Shown here: positions 1 through 9,982 of the stretch, piece after piece
Layout: every line of letters starts with the position of its first letter
How positions within the stretch are numbered: the first letter of the stretch is position 1
Source: Fidelibacterota bacterium UBA2986
GTDB lineage: Bacteria; Fidelibacterota; Marinisomatia; Marinisomatales; AB-629-J13
Length of the DNA stretch: 55,743 nucleotides
Assembly: GCA_002346675.1 (NCBI GenBank)
Contig: DEAI01000008.1
Coordinates: 74,475 to 130,217, forward strand
Direction: 5' to 3'
Position numbers and translations under genes: made by a program
The notes under the pieces: generated by a model
Seen by the model: only the letters and a program-made list of their open reading frames with translations
The model's database searches: none
What the model was told of the DNA's origin: nothing

Positions 1-3000
1 ACAGCACCATCTTCTTAGTCTGCACAAACTCCCCTGCCTGGATCTGGTAGAGGTAAACACCCGCACTTACAGGTCTGCCCATACTGTCTGTAGCATCCCA
101 CTGTACTGACTTGAACCCTGGTTCTTGAGTAGTGTTGACCAGCTGGACTACAGTTCTACCCAAGATGTCACAGACAGTAAGCATTACAAAGTTATCAGTT
201 GGGAGGTCGTATCTTATCGTTGTAATTGGATTAAATGGATTGGGATAGCCAGAGTGTAGAGCATATGTTTTAGGAGTTTGAGTTCCTATGAACCTGCGCA
301 ATATAATCTGTTCTATGGCGGTATTAAACTCAATAAGTTGATCATATTCACAACGTGTCACATTCCCACTTCCATCAACAATTTCCCATACCTCACCATT
401 TTTAATATCAAATTTAAGTATCAGTGATTCACTATTATTCATCACTTCAATTATACACTCATTTGTTATGCAGAGTTTGTTATCATTAGAAAACCGTATA
501 TCCATTCCGCCCACCGGAGGTTTGGGTGGGAGGCTGTAACTCAAAGTTCGTTCTTCAAAACCAGAATCTCCAAAGTACAACAAAATATTATTCAATGTTA
601 TAGTGTTCAGATTACTTTGTGGCTGAAATGGTGTGGTTTTATTTAAGTGCACTGTTGAGGATAGCAAAACGTCTCCATCTCCTGAACTTCTGATCCAGTA
701 TCCTCTTCCTGGACTTAATTCGTTTGTGTTACTGTACCCTTCTCCAAACTCGTAAAGTGTCCCGGGAATGACTATTTCATCTAAATCTATAAACACTGAA
801 TTTTGGGATGGTCCTGACACTAGATTCCATCCTTCAACCAAATTGACCGTGATTTCATTCAATGGTTGGCCCGTTATGGTAGTCGTTCCATTTTCTGTGA
901 ATCTCAGCCAGTACCCTTCTCCCAATATTAAATCAGTCTCCTGCTGGTAGGTACCATCATATCTATAAAGTGTGCCCTCCACAGATTCAGGAAAAATACT
1001 ATTGTAAGATGAATTTATAACGTTCACCGGTAACCCTATAAGATTCCAATTTGAAAGTACCATAACAGGAATTTCAACAGACTGTAATTCATCACTAATA
1101 ATTATCTCTACAGGAATTTCTATAGTACTAACTTGTGTATTTGATGTTATAACCAAGGTTCCGGTATATTCGATATCTGGTTCTAAATCTGTTGGGTCTA
1201 TCCCAATATAAATGGGTTCAAACTCTCCATAACCCAGCCATTGACTTTCAGATTCAATGGTCATCCAATTAGGTATAGGGATCAGATCACCCTCCCATCC
1301 TGCGCCATTAATCACTCCATCATGACCGTTACCTGTAACATCAATCAAGATCTCATTTTCCATGGTTATCATTGGGTAGGATGCAACCAAATGTTCTGCA
1401 CTGCTAAAACCACTGTGATTGTATGCTGGGTTAAATCCCACACCACTATTAAATAATGCACTCACCTCCAGCCCCGTTAAAGCTCCATTAAAAATGTGAA
1501 CATCATTAATGGCTCCAGACAGATAACTTACCCAGTCTCTTATATCAGCACCCAAACAAGTATGAATATTACCATCTAGATATACAACCCCGTTTGAATT
1601 GGTTGCAATCTCAATGCCGTCAATATAGACCCTCCCCCCATTTATGGTTTCATCTTGGACAACGGCAATGTGATGCCACTCACTATCATTATAGCCTCCA
1701 AAAGAAGTTACAGACCACTTATATCCGTTTCTGTATGTCCAAAAATTGATTCTCCCATTTTCATCAAAATTCAGCTGATATTCACCATTAAACCCTCCAT
1801 TTCTCTGTTGAATTATGACTGCATTTGTAGAAGAAGATTTTACCCACAAAGTTATTGAGAAGTCTCCATCTCCAGATAAAATATTTGCTCCAAGATCAAC
1901 ATAATCATTCTCACCATCAAACACCAGAAACCCCTCTCCTTCACGGTTAATTTCTACAATAGGTTCATAAATCAATATCGAACCTAAATCACCTTCATTA
2001 CCAATTTCCCTTTCATAAATTAAGATGGAATCGGCCGGTACGGTTAGTTGAATGGTTGTAGTATCTATGCTTACAACTGCATTTTGAGAATTCAAAATGG
2101 AAATATTGGATTCGTTCAAATCAAAAAAAACATTGTCAGAACTTTTTACCATAAGTCTAAAATCATTCAGCTCTGGTAAGGCAGGAACTGTTATATCGTA
2201 ATTCCCATTGTTTGGAACATTATCTGCAATAACAGCGCTGTAATTATTCCAATTTTCATTCATTAAAATGATATCTGTATTTGAACAATTAACTGTGTTC
2301 GGATTATCTGTATTTGCGACATCCCATGTTACCGTTTGTGTTGACCCTGTTTCCCAAACTTCTTCCTCTATCTGAGAGGTCACTCTGAACGGTCCGGTAG
2401 CCTCATCAACAAAAAATTGAACATTTTTATAGTTAAATGCACCAGAATATAGATTGTTATCTCTCACCAATAACCGCATATTTATTTCCCGTCCGGCATA
2501 GGGTAACCGCTCAATGTTTCCTGTAAAATCAAGGTTATCTAATACACTCTCCATATATGGGAACACCCTTACATTTCCATGCAAAGAGGCATCAACGCTA
2601 CAAAACAAGGGTCCAGTGTTTTCAGGGAAATCCGGTGGAGAAAATGAAATATTTGAAGCATCATTCTGTTCCCAGGAATATGATAAGATATCACCCCCAT
2701 CAATATCAATAGCGGAGCCTTCAAGAATAAAAGGTGTGTTTTGGGGAATATAAAATCCACTTTCAGGAATGATTACTCCGGGAATGTTGTTACCGGACGG
2801 TTCCCGAATCCATCCACGTTGATAATCATAGTTGGCACCTGAGAACATGTCCTGCTGGTAGCGTATAGCAATATCAATGGTATGGGAGCTGTACTGATCA
2901 CCAAAACTACCGGGGAGTGTATTCCCCCTACTACACATGGCTGTACCTCCAAAAGAACTTTTCCATCCATTTTCTGAAGTGCAGTTATGATTGGAACCAA

Positions 3001-4063
3001 GATTATGCCCAATCTCATGAATGTGAACTGCATAACTGGGGAGATTTGCGGATGTTGAGCCCGGGACATATGCAAGACCGCCTCCATATCCCGTATTGAA
3101 TACTGCGCCATATTCCCAAAGGAGATCTTCCTCTTGCACTCCATATCCTCCTGGGCCAATTACATCATTCAGATGTCCAAGTACTCTCGGTAACTCTGTA
3201 TACATGTCATAGGCTGTAAACAGCTCTGGAGTTGGATTCTCATATGTATAAATTAGAATGTCGTTATTTTCAATCAGCTCCAATCTAAAACTTAACTCCC
3301 GCACCCACACTAAATTCACTTGGTTTGCCATAGCCGCAATCCATGCTAACCCTCCTTCAACAGTGCCGTCTGTAATCGCGTTGTTTGCCTCTGCAGTTAA
3401 TATCCCTGCATAACGAAAGGTTACCAATGTATCTCCAATTGAATAGCAGGGCTCAGGTTCACCCACACAATATGGAAAATCCCTATCTCTATTTTGCGGA
3501 TTATAATTTTCTGTCCTTTTTATCATACATTCACAACCAAATGGTAAACAATTATTTCCTTCCTCAATCTTTTGCAAATGATTTTCAGAATAGGACACTC
3601 GATAAATCCCTCCTTTATTTAAAATTGGATCTATAAAAATTCTACCAAAACTGCATAACATAAGTACTTTAATGCTGTTATTTCTTAAGGTCACACTTAC
3701 CCTATCATTTGGATTTTCTACTCCTCTACCTGTATAGGTTTTGATAGATGGAAATTTATCAGATAATTTTTTCGGCATTACAGGAGATTTATACATCTCA
3801 AAGTTTATGAAATTGCCTCTTGGTGATGGAAAACCTATTACAATCTCAGACTTTTCCGTATTATTTAATTGGGGCGACACCGAAATGGAAGAAATCAATT
3901 TTATCTCATCAAGACGATATTTTACTAAATGTAGATTATTTTGATTTGAAAAATTATCACTAATAATCTCCTCCCAAAATTGTCCATTATATTGGGATGA
4001 TTTTGCGTAAAGAATGCCAAACCAAACTAAAACCAGTAAAAGTATTATTTTTATATTTTTCAC
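1..4063 (-). CDS. Exported zinc metalloprotease (HExxHxxGxxH) with LamG domain, tandem Trp-module and sorting tail; 3' end cut by window edge
   Basis: One open frame runs from a GTG at 4063 to the left edge without a stop, about 1,354 codons. The N-terminus is a hydrophobic signal peptide (KNIKIILLLVLVWFGILYA). A metzincin zinc site HEIGHNLGSNH lies at about residues 349-359, followed by AMCSRG as a likely Met-turn, so this should be an M12B/reprolysin-type endopeptidase. A concanavalin/LamG-like domain lies at about 710-870. A duplicated Trp-rich module (NWNLIGLP, GYWLRF, GWNLVSG, GYWIRSS) starts near 1003. An LPPKPP...CITNEC domain sits near 1180, then a FlgD-like sorting tail starting YPNPFNP near 1273. 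The GTG overlaps the stop of the upstream phosphatase gene (GTGA), so translation is probably coupled. The likely role is secreted or surface proteolysis. Fold and class are confident; the substrate is unknown. Confidence 0.85.
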   Translation of the reverse strand, partial: MKNIKIILLLVLVWFGILYAKSSQYNGQFWEEIISDNFSNQNNLHLVKYRLDEIKLISSISVSPQLNNTEKSEIVIGFPSPRGNFINFEMYKSPVMPKKLSDKFPSIKTYTGRGVENPNDRVSVTLRNNSIKVLMLCSFGRIFIDPILNKGGIYRVSYSENHLQKIEEGNNCLPFGCECMIKRTENYNPQNRDRDFPYCVGEPEPCYSIGDTLVTFRYAGILTAEANNAITDGTVEGGLAWIAAMANQVNLVWVRELSFRLELIENNDILIYTYENPTPELFTAYDMYTELPRVLGHLNDVIGPGGYGVQEEDLLWEYGAVFNTGYGGGLAYVPGSTSANLPSYAVHIHEIGHNLGSNHNCTSENGWKSSFGGTAMCSRGNTLPGSFGDQYSSHTIDIAIRYQQDMFSGANYDYQRGWIREPSGNNIPGVIIPESGFYIPQNTPFILEGSAIDIDGGDILSYSWEQNDASNISFSPPDFPENTGPLFCSVDASLHGNVRVFPYMESVLDNLDFTGNIERLPYAGREINMRLLVRDNNLYSGAFNYKNVQFFVDEATGPFRVTSQIEEEVWETGSTQTVTWDVANTDNPNTVNCSNTDIILMNENWNNYSAVIADNVPNNGNYDITVPALPELNDFRLMVKSSDNVFFDLNESNISILNSQNAVVSIDTTTIQLTVPADSILIYEREIGNEGDLGSILIYEPIVEINREGEGFLVFDGENDYVDLGANILSGDGDFSITLWVKSSSTNAVIIQQRNGGFNGEYQLNFDENGRINFWTYRNGYKWSVTSFGGYNDSEWHHIAVVQDETINGGRVYIDGIEIATNSNGVVYLDGNIHTCLGADIRDWVSYLSGAINDVHIFNGALTGLEVSALFNSGVGFNPAYNHSGFSSAEHLVASYPMITMENEILIDVTGNGHDGVINGAGWEGDLIPIPNWMTIESESQWLGYGEFEPIYIGIDPTDLEPDIEYTGTLVITSNTQVSTIEIPVEIIISDELQSVEIPVMVLSNWNLIGLPVNVINSSYNSIFPESVEGTLYRYDGTYQQETDLILGEGYWLRFTENGTTTITGQPLNEITVNLVEGWNLVSGPSQNSVFIDLDEIVIPGTLYEFGEGYSNTNELSPGRGYWIRSSGDGDVLLSSTVHLNKTTPFQPQSNLNTITLNNILLYFGDSGFEERTLSYSLPPKPPVGGMDIRFSNDNKLCITNECIIEVMNNSESLILKFDIKNGEVWEIVDGSGNVTRCEYDQLIEFNTAIEQIILRRFIGTQTPKTYALHSGYPNPFNPITTIRYDLPTDNFVMLTVCDILGRTVVQLVNTTQEPGFKSVQWDATDSMGRPVSAGVYLYQIQAGEFVQTKKMVL
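415..545 (-). repeat. Near-duplicate DNA segment, copy 1 (metalloprotease gene)
   Basis: This stretch, coding for the LPPKPP...CITNEC domain, matches 4498-4628 at roughly 85% identity by eye, without gaps. The two adjacent genes therefore share recent ancestry or conversion here. Confidence 0.7.
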
Positions 4064-7000
4064 TTCAACATCACCATCTTCTTTGTCTGTACGAAATCTC
4101 CTGCCTGAATCTGGTAAAGATATACACCAGCTCCTACAGGTCTACCTATTTTATTTGTCCCATTCCATACTACAGACTTGAACCCGGTTTCCTGATTGTT
4201 ATTTACTAATTGGTTGATTTCTCTTCCGTTCATATCGTAAATGGTTAAAGTAACCAAAGCCGGTTCTGGCAAGTCATATCGGAGCATAGTGAAAGGGTTG
4301 AACGGATTAGGAAATGCAGGATGTAATACATTCCTTTTTGGAATACTGGTCGATGTAGATTTTCTTAAAACAAACTGTTCAACGTTTGAATCTAAAGTGA
4401 ATTGGTTTTTGTTGGTTAATGAGATTGTCTCTCCAAGTTGTGCTTTATTCATAATGACAGGGACTAACTCCCAAACCTCACCTTTTTTAATATCAAATTC
4501 AAGTATCAGTGATTCACGACTATTCATCACTTCAATTATACATTCATTCGCTGGACAGAGTTTGGTATCATTGGAGAAACGTATATCTATTCCGCCCATT
4601 GGAGGATTGGGTGGGAGGCTGTAACTTAGAATATCTTTACCTGGTACTTCAATACCAAAAAATAGGGATGTATTGTTTGATTTCAGTGTGTTTGCCATCG
4701 AAGATAAATCATAGTTAATGGCCGGTGGTGTTCTACCCTGAACAGAATTTGGAATGATGATGGTTCCGGATTCTGATGTTCTCATCCAGTAGGCACTACC
4801 CGGCACTAATATTTCTGCATTTGCATATCCCTCATCATAAACATAAAATGTATTGGGGATAATAATTTCGTTGGGATCAATGATGGATGTAACCGAAATC
4901 TCAGTTGCGTTTCCAGAAATTAAATTCCAATTCTCCATGAGATCTAACACAAGCTCAGAAATAACATATCCTTCTACAGTTGACTGACCTTCATTATAAA
5001 ATCGCAGCCAATATCCTGCTCCCTGAGAAAAATTATCAACTGATTCATAGCCTTGCCCAAATTGAAATAAGGTTCCCACAACTGATTCAGGAAACAAAAT
5101 TTGATAGCTTGACTCCTCTACATCAAGAGGAACCCCTATCATATTCCAATCTTGATGATAACTCAAATCAAGTTCCATAAATTGCCCAACGTTTATATAG
5201 TTTTGTTTAGTAAATGAATCTGATCCTCCTTGAAAATGCACAGTTAGTGTAACTGTATAAGATCCTCCATTATTAAAAACCCAGAATGGATCTCTGTCAA
5301 AACTTTCAATGGTTCCATCTGAATCAAAATCCCACTCCCAGGATAAGGGATCGCCTGTGGATATATCTGTAAAATATATTTCCAAGGGAACATTCCCTTC
5401 CGTTATATTGGATGTAAAGTTTGCATTATTACCCAATGGCTCAGGATTGAATATTTGAGTATCTGACCAATCCGACCAAAGTAAATTCTGGTCACGATAT
5501 CTCAACCGCCATTCATAATTCTGGTTAGTTTGGAGAGTTCCGTTGGGTATATCAATTCGTCTCAAATCAATTCCTTCGTTTAAGTCCACGGGTTCAAAGT
5601 TTGGAGGACCTGTGTCATAATACACATTCTCCCAATCCCGTTTAGTATCGATAATTGATTGAGACCAGGTTTCACCTACTTCTTTTACCTGAAAATGTGA
5701 ACTCATAATTTCGTATTCTCCCATAAAATGAGATCCAACCAGTCGTCCATCCACATCGCCGAAATTCTCATTGGGAAACAAGGTACTGGGTGTTTCAGGA
5801 GGTAATGAATTTCTATCCCGAAACCACGTATCAAAAATCTCATTGTCCATGGGTACATCGGAATTTCCAAGACTGTAAGCGGTTGCGGTGTAACTATTAT
5901 TTTCGCAATCCACATCAAAAAAAGTATAACCGTGATAATCATGAGAACGATGAATTTCCGGATAGTCTGTCTGGTTCCCATACATTCCCCAGCGATCCAA
6001 ATATCCGCCTCCGCCTCCAAAACACATGAGTCGGAGATTTCCTTCATCCACAGCACCACGTTCAAATGAGTGAGTGTGACCATAGGAGAGCTGTTCAACC
6101 TTACTGTAAGAGGCCAACAGTGGAATTACCTGATTCTGCACCCACGATGTATTCCCATCGGGCCAAGTTTCACTACGACCAGGATGGTGTAAAGATACAA
6201 AAATGAATTTTACTGCATCATCATTTTGTGCTGTTTCTAAAAGATCTTCCAACCAATTGATTTGTGTATTACCCTGAACATTACTGTTTAAGCCTATAAA
6301 CAAAACTGGTCCCACATAAAATGAAAAATAGCGCTCTGATTCCCACCCTGCAATATCTTCGTATTTCAGATAATGATAAAATGTAGGTGCCTCAACTTCA
6401 TGGTTTCCGGCAACTGTCATATATGGCAGATGATTACTTAATTGAGCAATGGGATTAAAAAACATGGTTGAAAATTGATTTACGGTATGACCATAATCCA
6501 CGATATCTCCGGACAGCATAGCAAGGTGCACTTCCTTATAATATTCTTCTCCAAACTGATCTTCAAACGTCTCCCTCATAGCACCTACAACTGAACTGTG
6601 AACAGCTGGATTACTTTGAGAATCACTGTAGATAGCAAATCTCACATGACTCAAGGTGTCTGAATATGGATGATGCGTCTGAAATCGATGGACAGATGAC
6701 TCCTCACTATTCGAAACCACTTTGTAATAATAATCTGTGTCTGGCAGGAGATTTTCCATTTTCACCCAGTGCCAGTTTAGGGACTCACTGAAAGAATGGT
6801 AACTCCCCGTAGCAGATTCTCCTAATTCTTCTGTCAAACCATACTCAATAGTAGATTCATCCGAACCTTCACTATGCCAACAAACATAAATGGAATTAGG
6901 AGTAGGTGTTTGAAGATATGGGGACATATATGGAGATGGTGGAGGTTCAAACTCATGTCCATATCCTCCCATGGATTCGATTTCTTCAGAAGACAAATCT

Positions 7001-8589
7001 CTATCAAATAGCGCAATCATCCCAACATCTAAAGCACTATCCTCCCCATTATTATCAGCAAAAAAGAGGACTTGATTGGCGTCATCAGCAGGATATAAAG
7101 AGAATCTACCGTCAAAGCCTTGTCCACCCCCAATATGAAGAGTTTGTCCATCTAAATAGTAATCATAGTGAACACCAAGATTAACAGAAATAGCTAGCCT
7201 ATACCATTCACCAGGTGCTAATGAATAAAGAGAGTATCCTGTATCCAAAACACCCACATTGCCTGAAGGATTTATGAAAGCATCTCCATCATTGATATTT
7301 GAATAATTGGTTTGATAAAGTGCGTACCACTGACTAAGTTGGGGAATTTTAATATCCATTACCAGTGTAAAAATGTTAACCCAGTCAGGATTGCTGAATG
7401 ATCCGTTGGCTTCAATATCATGAAAACAGCGGTAAAAACTACCTGCTCCAATATTTACTGCATTGTCACCAGGGTTCGGACCTTCAGCAGGAGTATGACT
7501 TCCTACTAATACAAGGTCATTACCTACTGATGCATTCAATAAATTATCGGAATCATCAAAAGTCCAAAATCCAACCAAACCACTGGGAAATCCGGAGAAA
7601 ATCATTTCTGCATCAAAAATATTCCAGCCACTAATTAACTGAATTTCATCTCCTTGATAATCAAGATATCCATCCTTAGTGATTGCTACATCATAAACTC
7701 CTGACATAATATCTGTAATTTCATAAAAACCGCTATCATCTGTTAAAGCTGATAGAGCTCCAAAACTCACTTCCGCACCTGTAATGGGTTCCTGAGTTGT
7801 CTGATCTGTTACAATACCTGAGACGGAGGCATCTGGATCAGTACGATAAAAATGAATCGCTAAACCCTCTTCCGGATAGGAAGCGGGATTCGAATCCAGA
7901 GAAGCCATAAGTCCTGTGGCTCCGTTTGAGTTTTCAATGCCAACGGTCTCTCCATTTATATCCAAACCATTGGAAAAATCAAGATACTGAAAATAGATTT
8001 CATTATTTTCTGTCAAAATTACTTGAGCCGTAATCATACCGGAACCACCATACTCCCTCACATCTGTAAAAGAGCACACCCAATCGTTCCCCACCTGCCC
8101 ATATTCAATTATTCCTCCTGATGCAGGGTTTAGGTCATCCCAAAAAAATGCAATCAGATTATTGGGAATCCCTGATTCTGGAATTATAGAATTATTATAT
8201 TCACCGCTTCCAAAACCAAATGAAATAAAGCCATTGGAATTGATGAAAACTTCTGAATATTCCTCTCCATAAAATGAAAATACAAAAGGGAGCTGAATAG
8301 GTCCACGATAATCATCATCCCCCATATCCATAATGGTTTCACCTTCAACATTGATAAAATTGAATTGAGGTCCGTCTGGTTCATTGCTGTCCTTGAACAT
8401 ATATCCAAAAGCATCAGGACCACCAGAGTGCCTCAGATTATGTGGATACCAACCGGGGTGGAGGTTGTGTTCTCCTTTTACTTGATTTAGAAGGTGTTTT
8501 TCATGTTCCGGACCCAGTTTTGTGTGGGGGAAAAGAGCTGATATTCCGAATAAAAATAAAACGAAGTATAAATTATACCACTCCTTCAT
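4060..8589 (-). CDS. Exported purple-acid-phosphatase-like metallophosphoesterase, multidomain, with PKD, LamG, tandem Trp-module and sorting tail
   Basis: 1,509 aa with an N-terminal signal peptide. In order I see a nidogen-like N-terminal domain (LPFVFSFYGEEY...INSNGFISFG, about 70-245) and a carboxypeptidase-regulatory-like domain (about 250-325). A LamG-like domain follows (about 335-555), then an FN3/PAP N-terminal domain (about 565-650) and a calcineurin-like phosphoesterase. The last has YSDSQSN (about 655), SGDIVDYG, AGNHE (about 726), LHHPGR and GHTHSFERG (about 836), the motif set of purple acid phosphatases. Then come a PKD domain (WEWDFDSDG, about 1084), the duplicated Trp-module (from 1147), the LPPNPP...CPANEC domain and a sorting tail with FPNPFNPF (about 1425) ending MVMLK. 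It probably hydrolyses phosphate esters outside the cell. Its 3' DNA closely resembles that of the next gene, suggesting duplication or gene conversion. Confidence 0.88.
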   Translation of the reverse strand: MKEWYNLYFVLFLFGISALFPHTKLGPEHEKHLLNQVKGEHNLHPGWYPHNLRHSGGPDAFGYMFKDSNEPDGPQFNFINVEGETIMDMGDDDYRGPIQLPFVFSFYGEEYSEVFINSNGFISFGFGSGEYNNSIIPESGIPNNLIAFFWDDLNPASGGIIEYGQVGNDWVCSFTDVREYGGSGMITAQVILTENNEIYFQYLDFSNGLDINGETVGIENSNGATGLMASLDSNPASYPEEGLAIHFYRTDPDASVSGIVTDQTTQEPITGAEVSFGALSALTDDSGFYEITDIMSGVYDVAITKDGYLDYQGDEIQLISGWNIFDAEMIFSGFPSGLVGFWTFDDSDNLLNASVGNDLVLVGSHTPAEGPNPGDNAVNIGAGSFYRCFHDIEANGSFSNPDWVNIFTLVMDIKIPQLSQWYALYQTNYSNINDGDAFINPSGNVGVLDTGYSLYSLAPGEWYRLAISVNLGVHYDYYLDGQTLHIGGGQGFDGRFSLYPADDANQVLFFADNNGEDSALDVGMIALFDRDLSSEEIESMGGYGHEFEPPPSPYMSPYLQTPTPNSIYVCWHSEGSDESTIEYGLTEELGESATGSYHSFSESLNWHWVKMENLLPDTDYYYKVVSNSEESSVHRFQTHHPYSDTLSHVRFAIYSDSQSNPAVHSSVVGAMRETFEDQFGEEYYKEVHLAMLSGDIVDYGHTVNQFSTMFFNPIAQLSNHLPYMTVAGNHEVEAPTFYHYLKYEDIAGWESERYFSFYVGPVLFIGLNSNVQGNTQINWLEDLLETAQNDDAVKFIFVSLHHPGRSETWPDGNTSWVQNQVIPLLASYSKVEQLSYGHTHSFERGAVDEGNLRLMCFGGGGGYLDRWGMYGNQTDYPEIHRSHDYHGYTFFDVDCENNSYTATAYSLGNSDVPMDNEIFDTWFRDRNSLPPETPSTLFPNENFGDVDGRLVGSHFMGEYEIMSSHFQVKEVGETWSQSIIDTKRDWENVYYDTGPPNFEPVDLNEGIDLRRIDIPNGTLQTNQNYEWRLRYRDQNLLWSDWSDTQIFNPEPLGNNANFTSNITEGNVPLEIYFTDISTGDPLSWEWDFDSDGTIESFDRDPFWVFNNGGSYTVTLTVHFQGGSDSFTKQNYINVGQFMELDLSYHQDWNMIGVPLDVEESSYQILFPESVVGTLFQFGQGYESVDNFSQGAGYWLRFYNEGQSTVEGYVISELVLDLMENWNLISGNATEISVTSIIDPNEIIIPNTFYVYDEGYANAEILVPGSAYWMRTSESGTIIIPNSVQGRTPPAINYDLSSMANTLKSNNTSLFFGIEVPGKDILSYSLPPNPPMGGIDIRFSNDTKLCPANECIIEVMNSRESLILEFDIKKGEVWELVPVIMNKAQLGETISLTNKNQFTLDSNVEQFVLRKSTSTSIPKRNVLHPAFPNPFNPFTMLRYDLPEPALVTLTIYDMNGREINQLVNNNQETGFKSVVWNGTNKIGRPVGAGVYLYQIQAGDFVQTKKMVMLK
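4498..4628 (-). repeat. Near-duplicate DNA segment, copy 2 (phosphatase gene)
   Basis: Counterpart of 415-545, in the same orientation and the same coding position before the sorting tail. Similarity continues more weakly into the tails (about 75% by eye between 1-140 and 4076-4215). Confidence 0.7.
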
Positions 8590-8629
8590 AGTGCAATTTA
8601 AAGCTAACTAAAGCAATGATAATAATATT

Positions 8630-9925
8630 CTAATTGAAAGAATTTGTAATTAAGATTGTACCAGAATCACTAGCTCTAACCCAATATCCGTACCCCGGTA
8701 TTAGTTCAGTTGCTTGAACATATCCACTGCTAAATCCAAAAAATGTACCACTAACTATTATGTTATCTGGGTCATGAATACTGTTAACATCTATTACAGA
8801 GGAGAGCCCTGCAATTAAATTCCAACCCTCATTAATTGGAGTGGAAACCTCTATAATTGGATATCCGGAAATTTGAATCATTGATGATTCAGGAAATCGT
8901 AGCCAATAGCCAACTCCCTCCATTAATGCGTTTTGGGAAATATAACCTTCCTCAAAAGAAAATAGTGTACCGGGAATTGCCTCAGGAAACAAAATGTTAT
9001 AGGAAGCATTTTCTACTTCTAGCGGTAAACCAACCAAGATCCAACCAGATTGATATTCAACCGTAATATTTTCTGTTATAAAATCAGATAATTTATATTC
9101 TAAAAAAAAGTTTATCAATTCTTCACTACTGTGGAATCCCCAATTATTACCAAACCATTGATGTCCACCATTTTCGACTTTGTAATGAACAAATTGAGTG
9201 GATGAAACTTCACTTTCAAAAAAATATATATCTACATTATTATTTAGTGTTTCGATATTGGTAATTGTAAGATTATTTAAATCACTCCAAAAATCGATGG
9301 ACTCTTCAACAGTAAGTGAGCCATCAAATGAAGGCGGATAATAATTCACAACACCATCTTCAGTACCATGAAAATGTATGATTGGAATCTCCCTGCCATT
9401 ATCACACTCCTGGTTACTATTTAACATGAAATTTCCAGTTACCGAACCAAAAGCTGTTATTTTTTCTGGGAGATCACAGGCTAGTTCATAAGCCATATAC
9501 CCTCCATTGGACATTCCGCAAGCATACACTCGATCTAAATCAATATCAAAATTGGAAGCTATGTCATCAATCATTGCACTTATGAATCCCACATCATCAT
9601 ATGAATTTCCATCCCAAAAAGATCCTACATTCCAGGAAGTTATCCCCTGAATATTTGGCATCCCTTGGGGGTAAACTACTGCAATATTTTGCGGATGGGC
9701 AAATTCATCCATCTCTGAAGAATTTTGCTGTTGAGAAGCATTGCCTGTATATCCATGCATATTTATAATAAGTGGACATTCTCCCATTGCATTATTAGGA
9801 TATGACATCAAATAGGATCTGGTAACCCCGTTTTGATTCAAATCAAACCACTGCCCAAAACCAATACTTATAAACAATAAGCAAATGAATGATGTAGATA
9901 GGTAGCACTTATATTTCATAATCAT
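8630..9925 (-). CDS. Exported alpha/beta-hydrolase of the PHB-depolymerase / feruloyl-esterase (CE1, LpqC-like) type with C-terminal tandem Trp-module
   Basis: 431 aa with a signal peptide ending near IGFGQW. The hydrolase part has an oxyanion-type MHGYTG motif, the nucleophile elbow GMSNGG at about residue 135, an acid candidate in HGTEDG (about 186) and the histidine in GGHQWFG (about 252). This is the triad order of esterase-D/CE1 proteins. The rest (about 293-431) is the duplicated Trp-module shared with the four neighbours (GWILVGLP, GYWLRF, GWNLIAG, GYWVRAS). The chain stops right after the second repeat, with no LPPxPP domain and no FPNPFNP tail. The start may be ATG 9925 or the in-frame ATG two codons later; neither has a strong Shine-Dalgarno site. 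It sits 40 bp upstream of the phosphatase gene. It likely cleaves ester bonds in polymers or plant/algal-type esters; the actual substrate is not deducible. Confidence 0.83.
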   Translation of the reverse strand: MIMKYKCYLSTSFICLLFISIGFGQWFDLNQNGVTRSYLMSYPNNAMGECPLIINMHGYTGNASQQQNSSEMDEFAHPQNIAVVYPQGMPNIQGITSWNVGSFWDGNSYDDVGFISAMIDDIASNFDIDLDRVYACGMSNGGYMAYELACDLPEKITAFGSVTGNFMLNSNQECDNGREIPIIHFHGTEDGVVNYYPPSFDGSLTVEESIDFWSDLNNLTITNIETLNNNVDIYFFESEVSSTQFVHYKVENGGHQWFGNNWGFHSSEELINFFLEYKLSDFITENITVEYQSGWILVGLPLEVENASYNILFPEAIPGTLFSFEEGYISQNALMEGVGYWLRFPESSMIQISGYPIIEVSTPINEGWNLIAGLSSVIDVNSIHDPDNIIVSGTFFGFSSGYVQATELIPGYGYWVRASDSGTILITNSFN

Positions 9926-9982
9926 TATTTTCTATTTTTGCTACCTGCTACTTTTATTAAAAGATACATTAGAAATTGTCTA

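Noticed and set aside
2569..3159. Two short minus-strand frames that could be taken as small genes
   Set aside because: They lie in other frames inside the metalloprotease gene and have no ribosome site or sensible sequence.
1..4060. No complete long reading frame at first sight, suggesting a non-coding or decayed region
   Set aside because: The minus strand is open from GTG 4063 to the edge without a stop; it is one large gene truncated only by the window.
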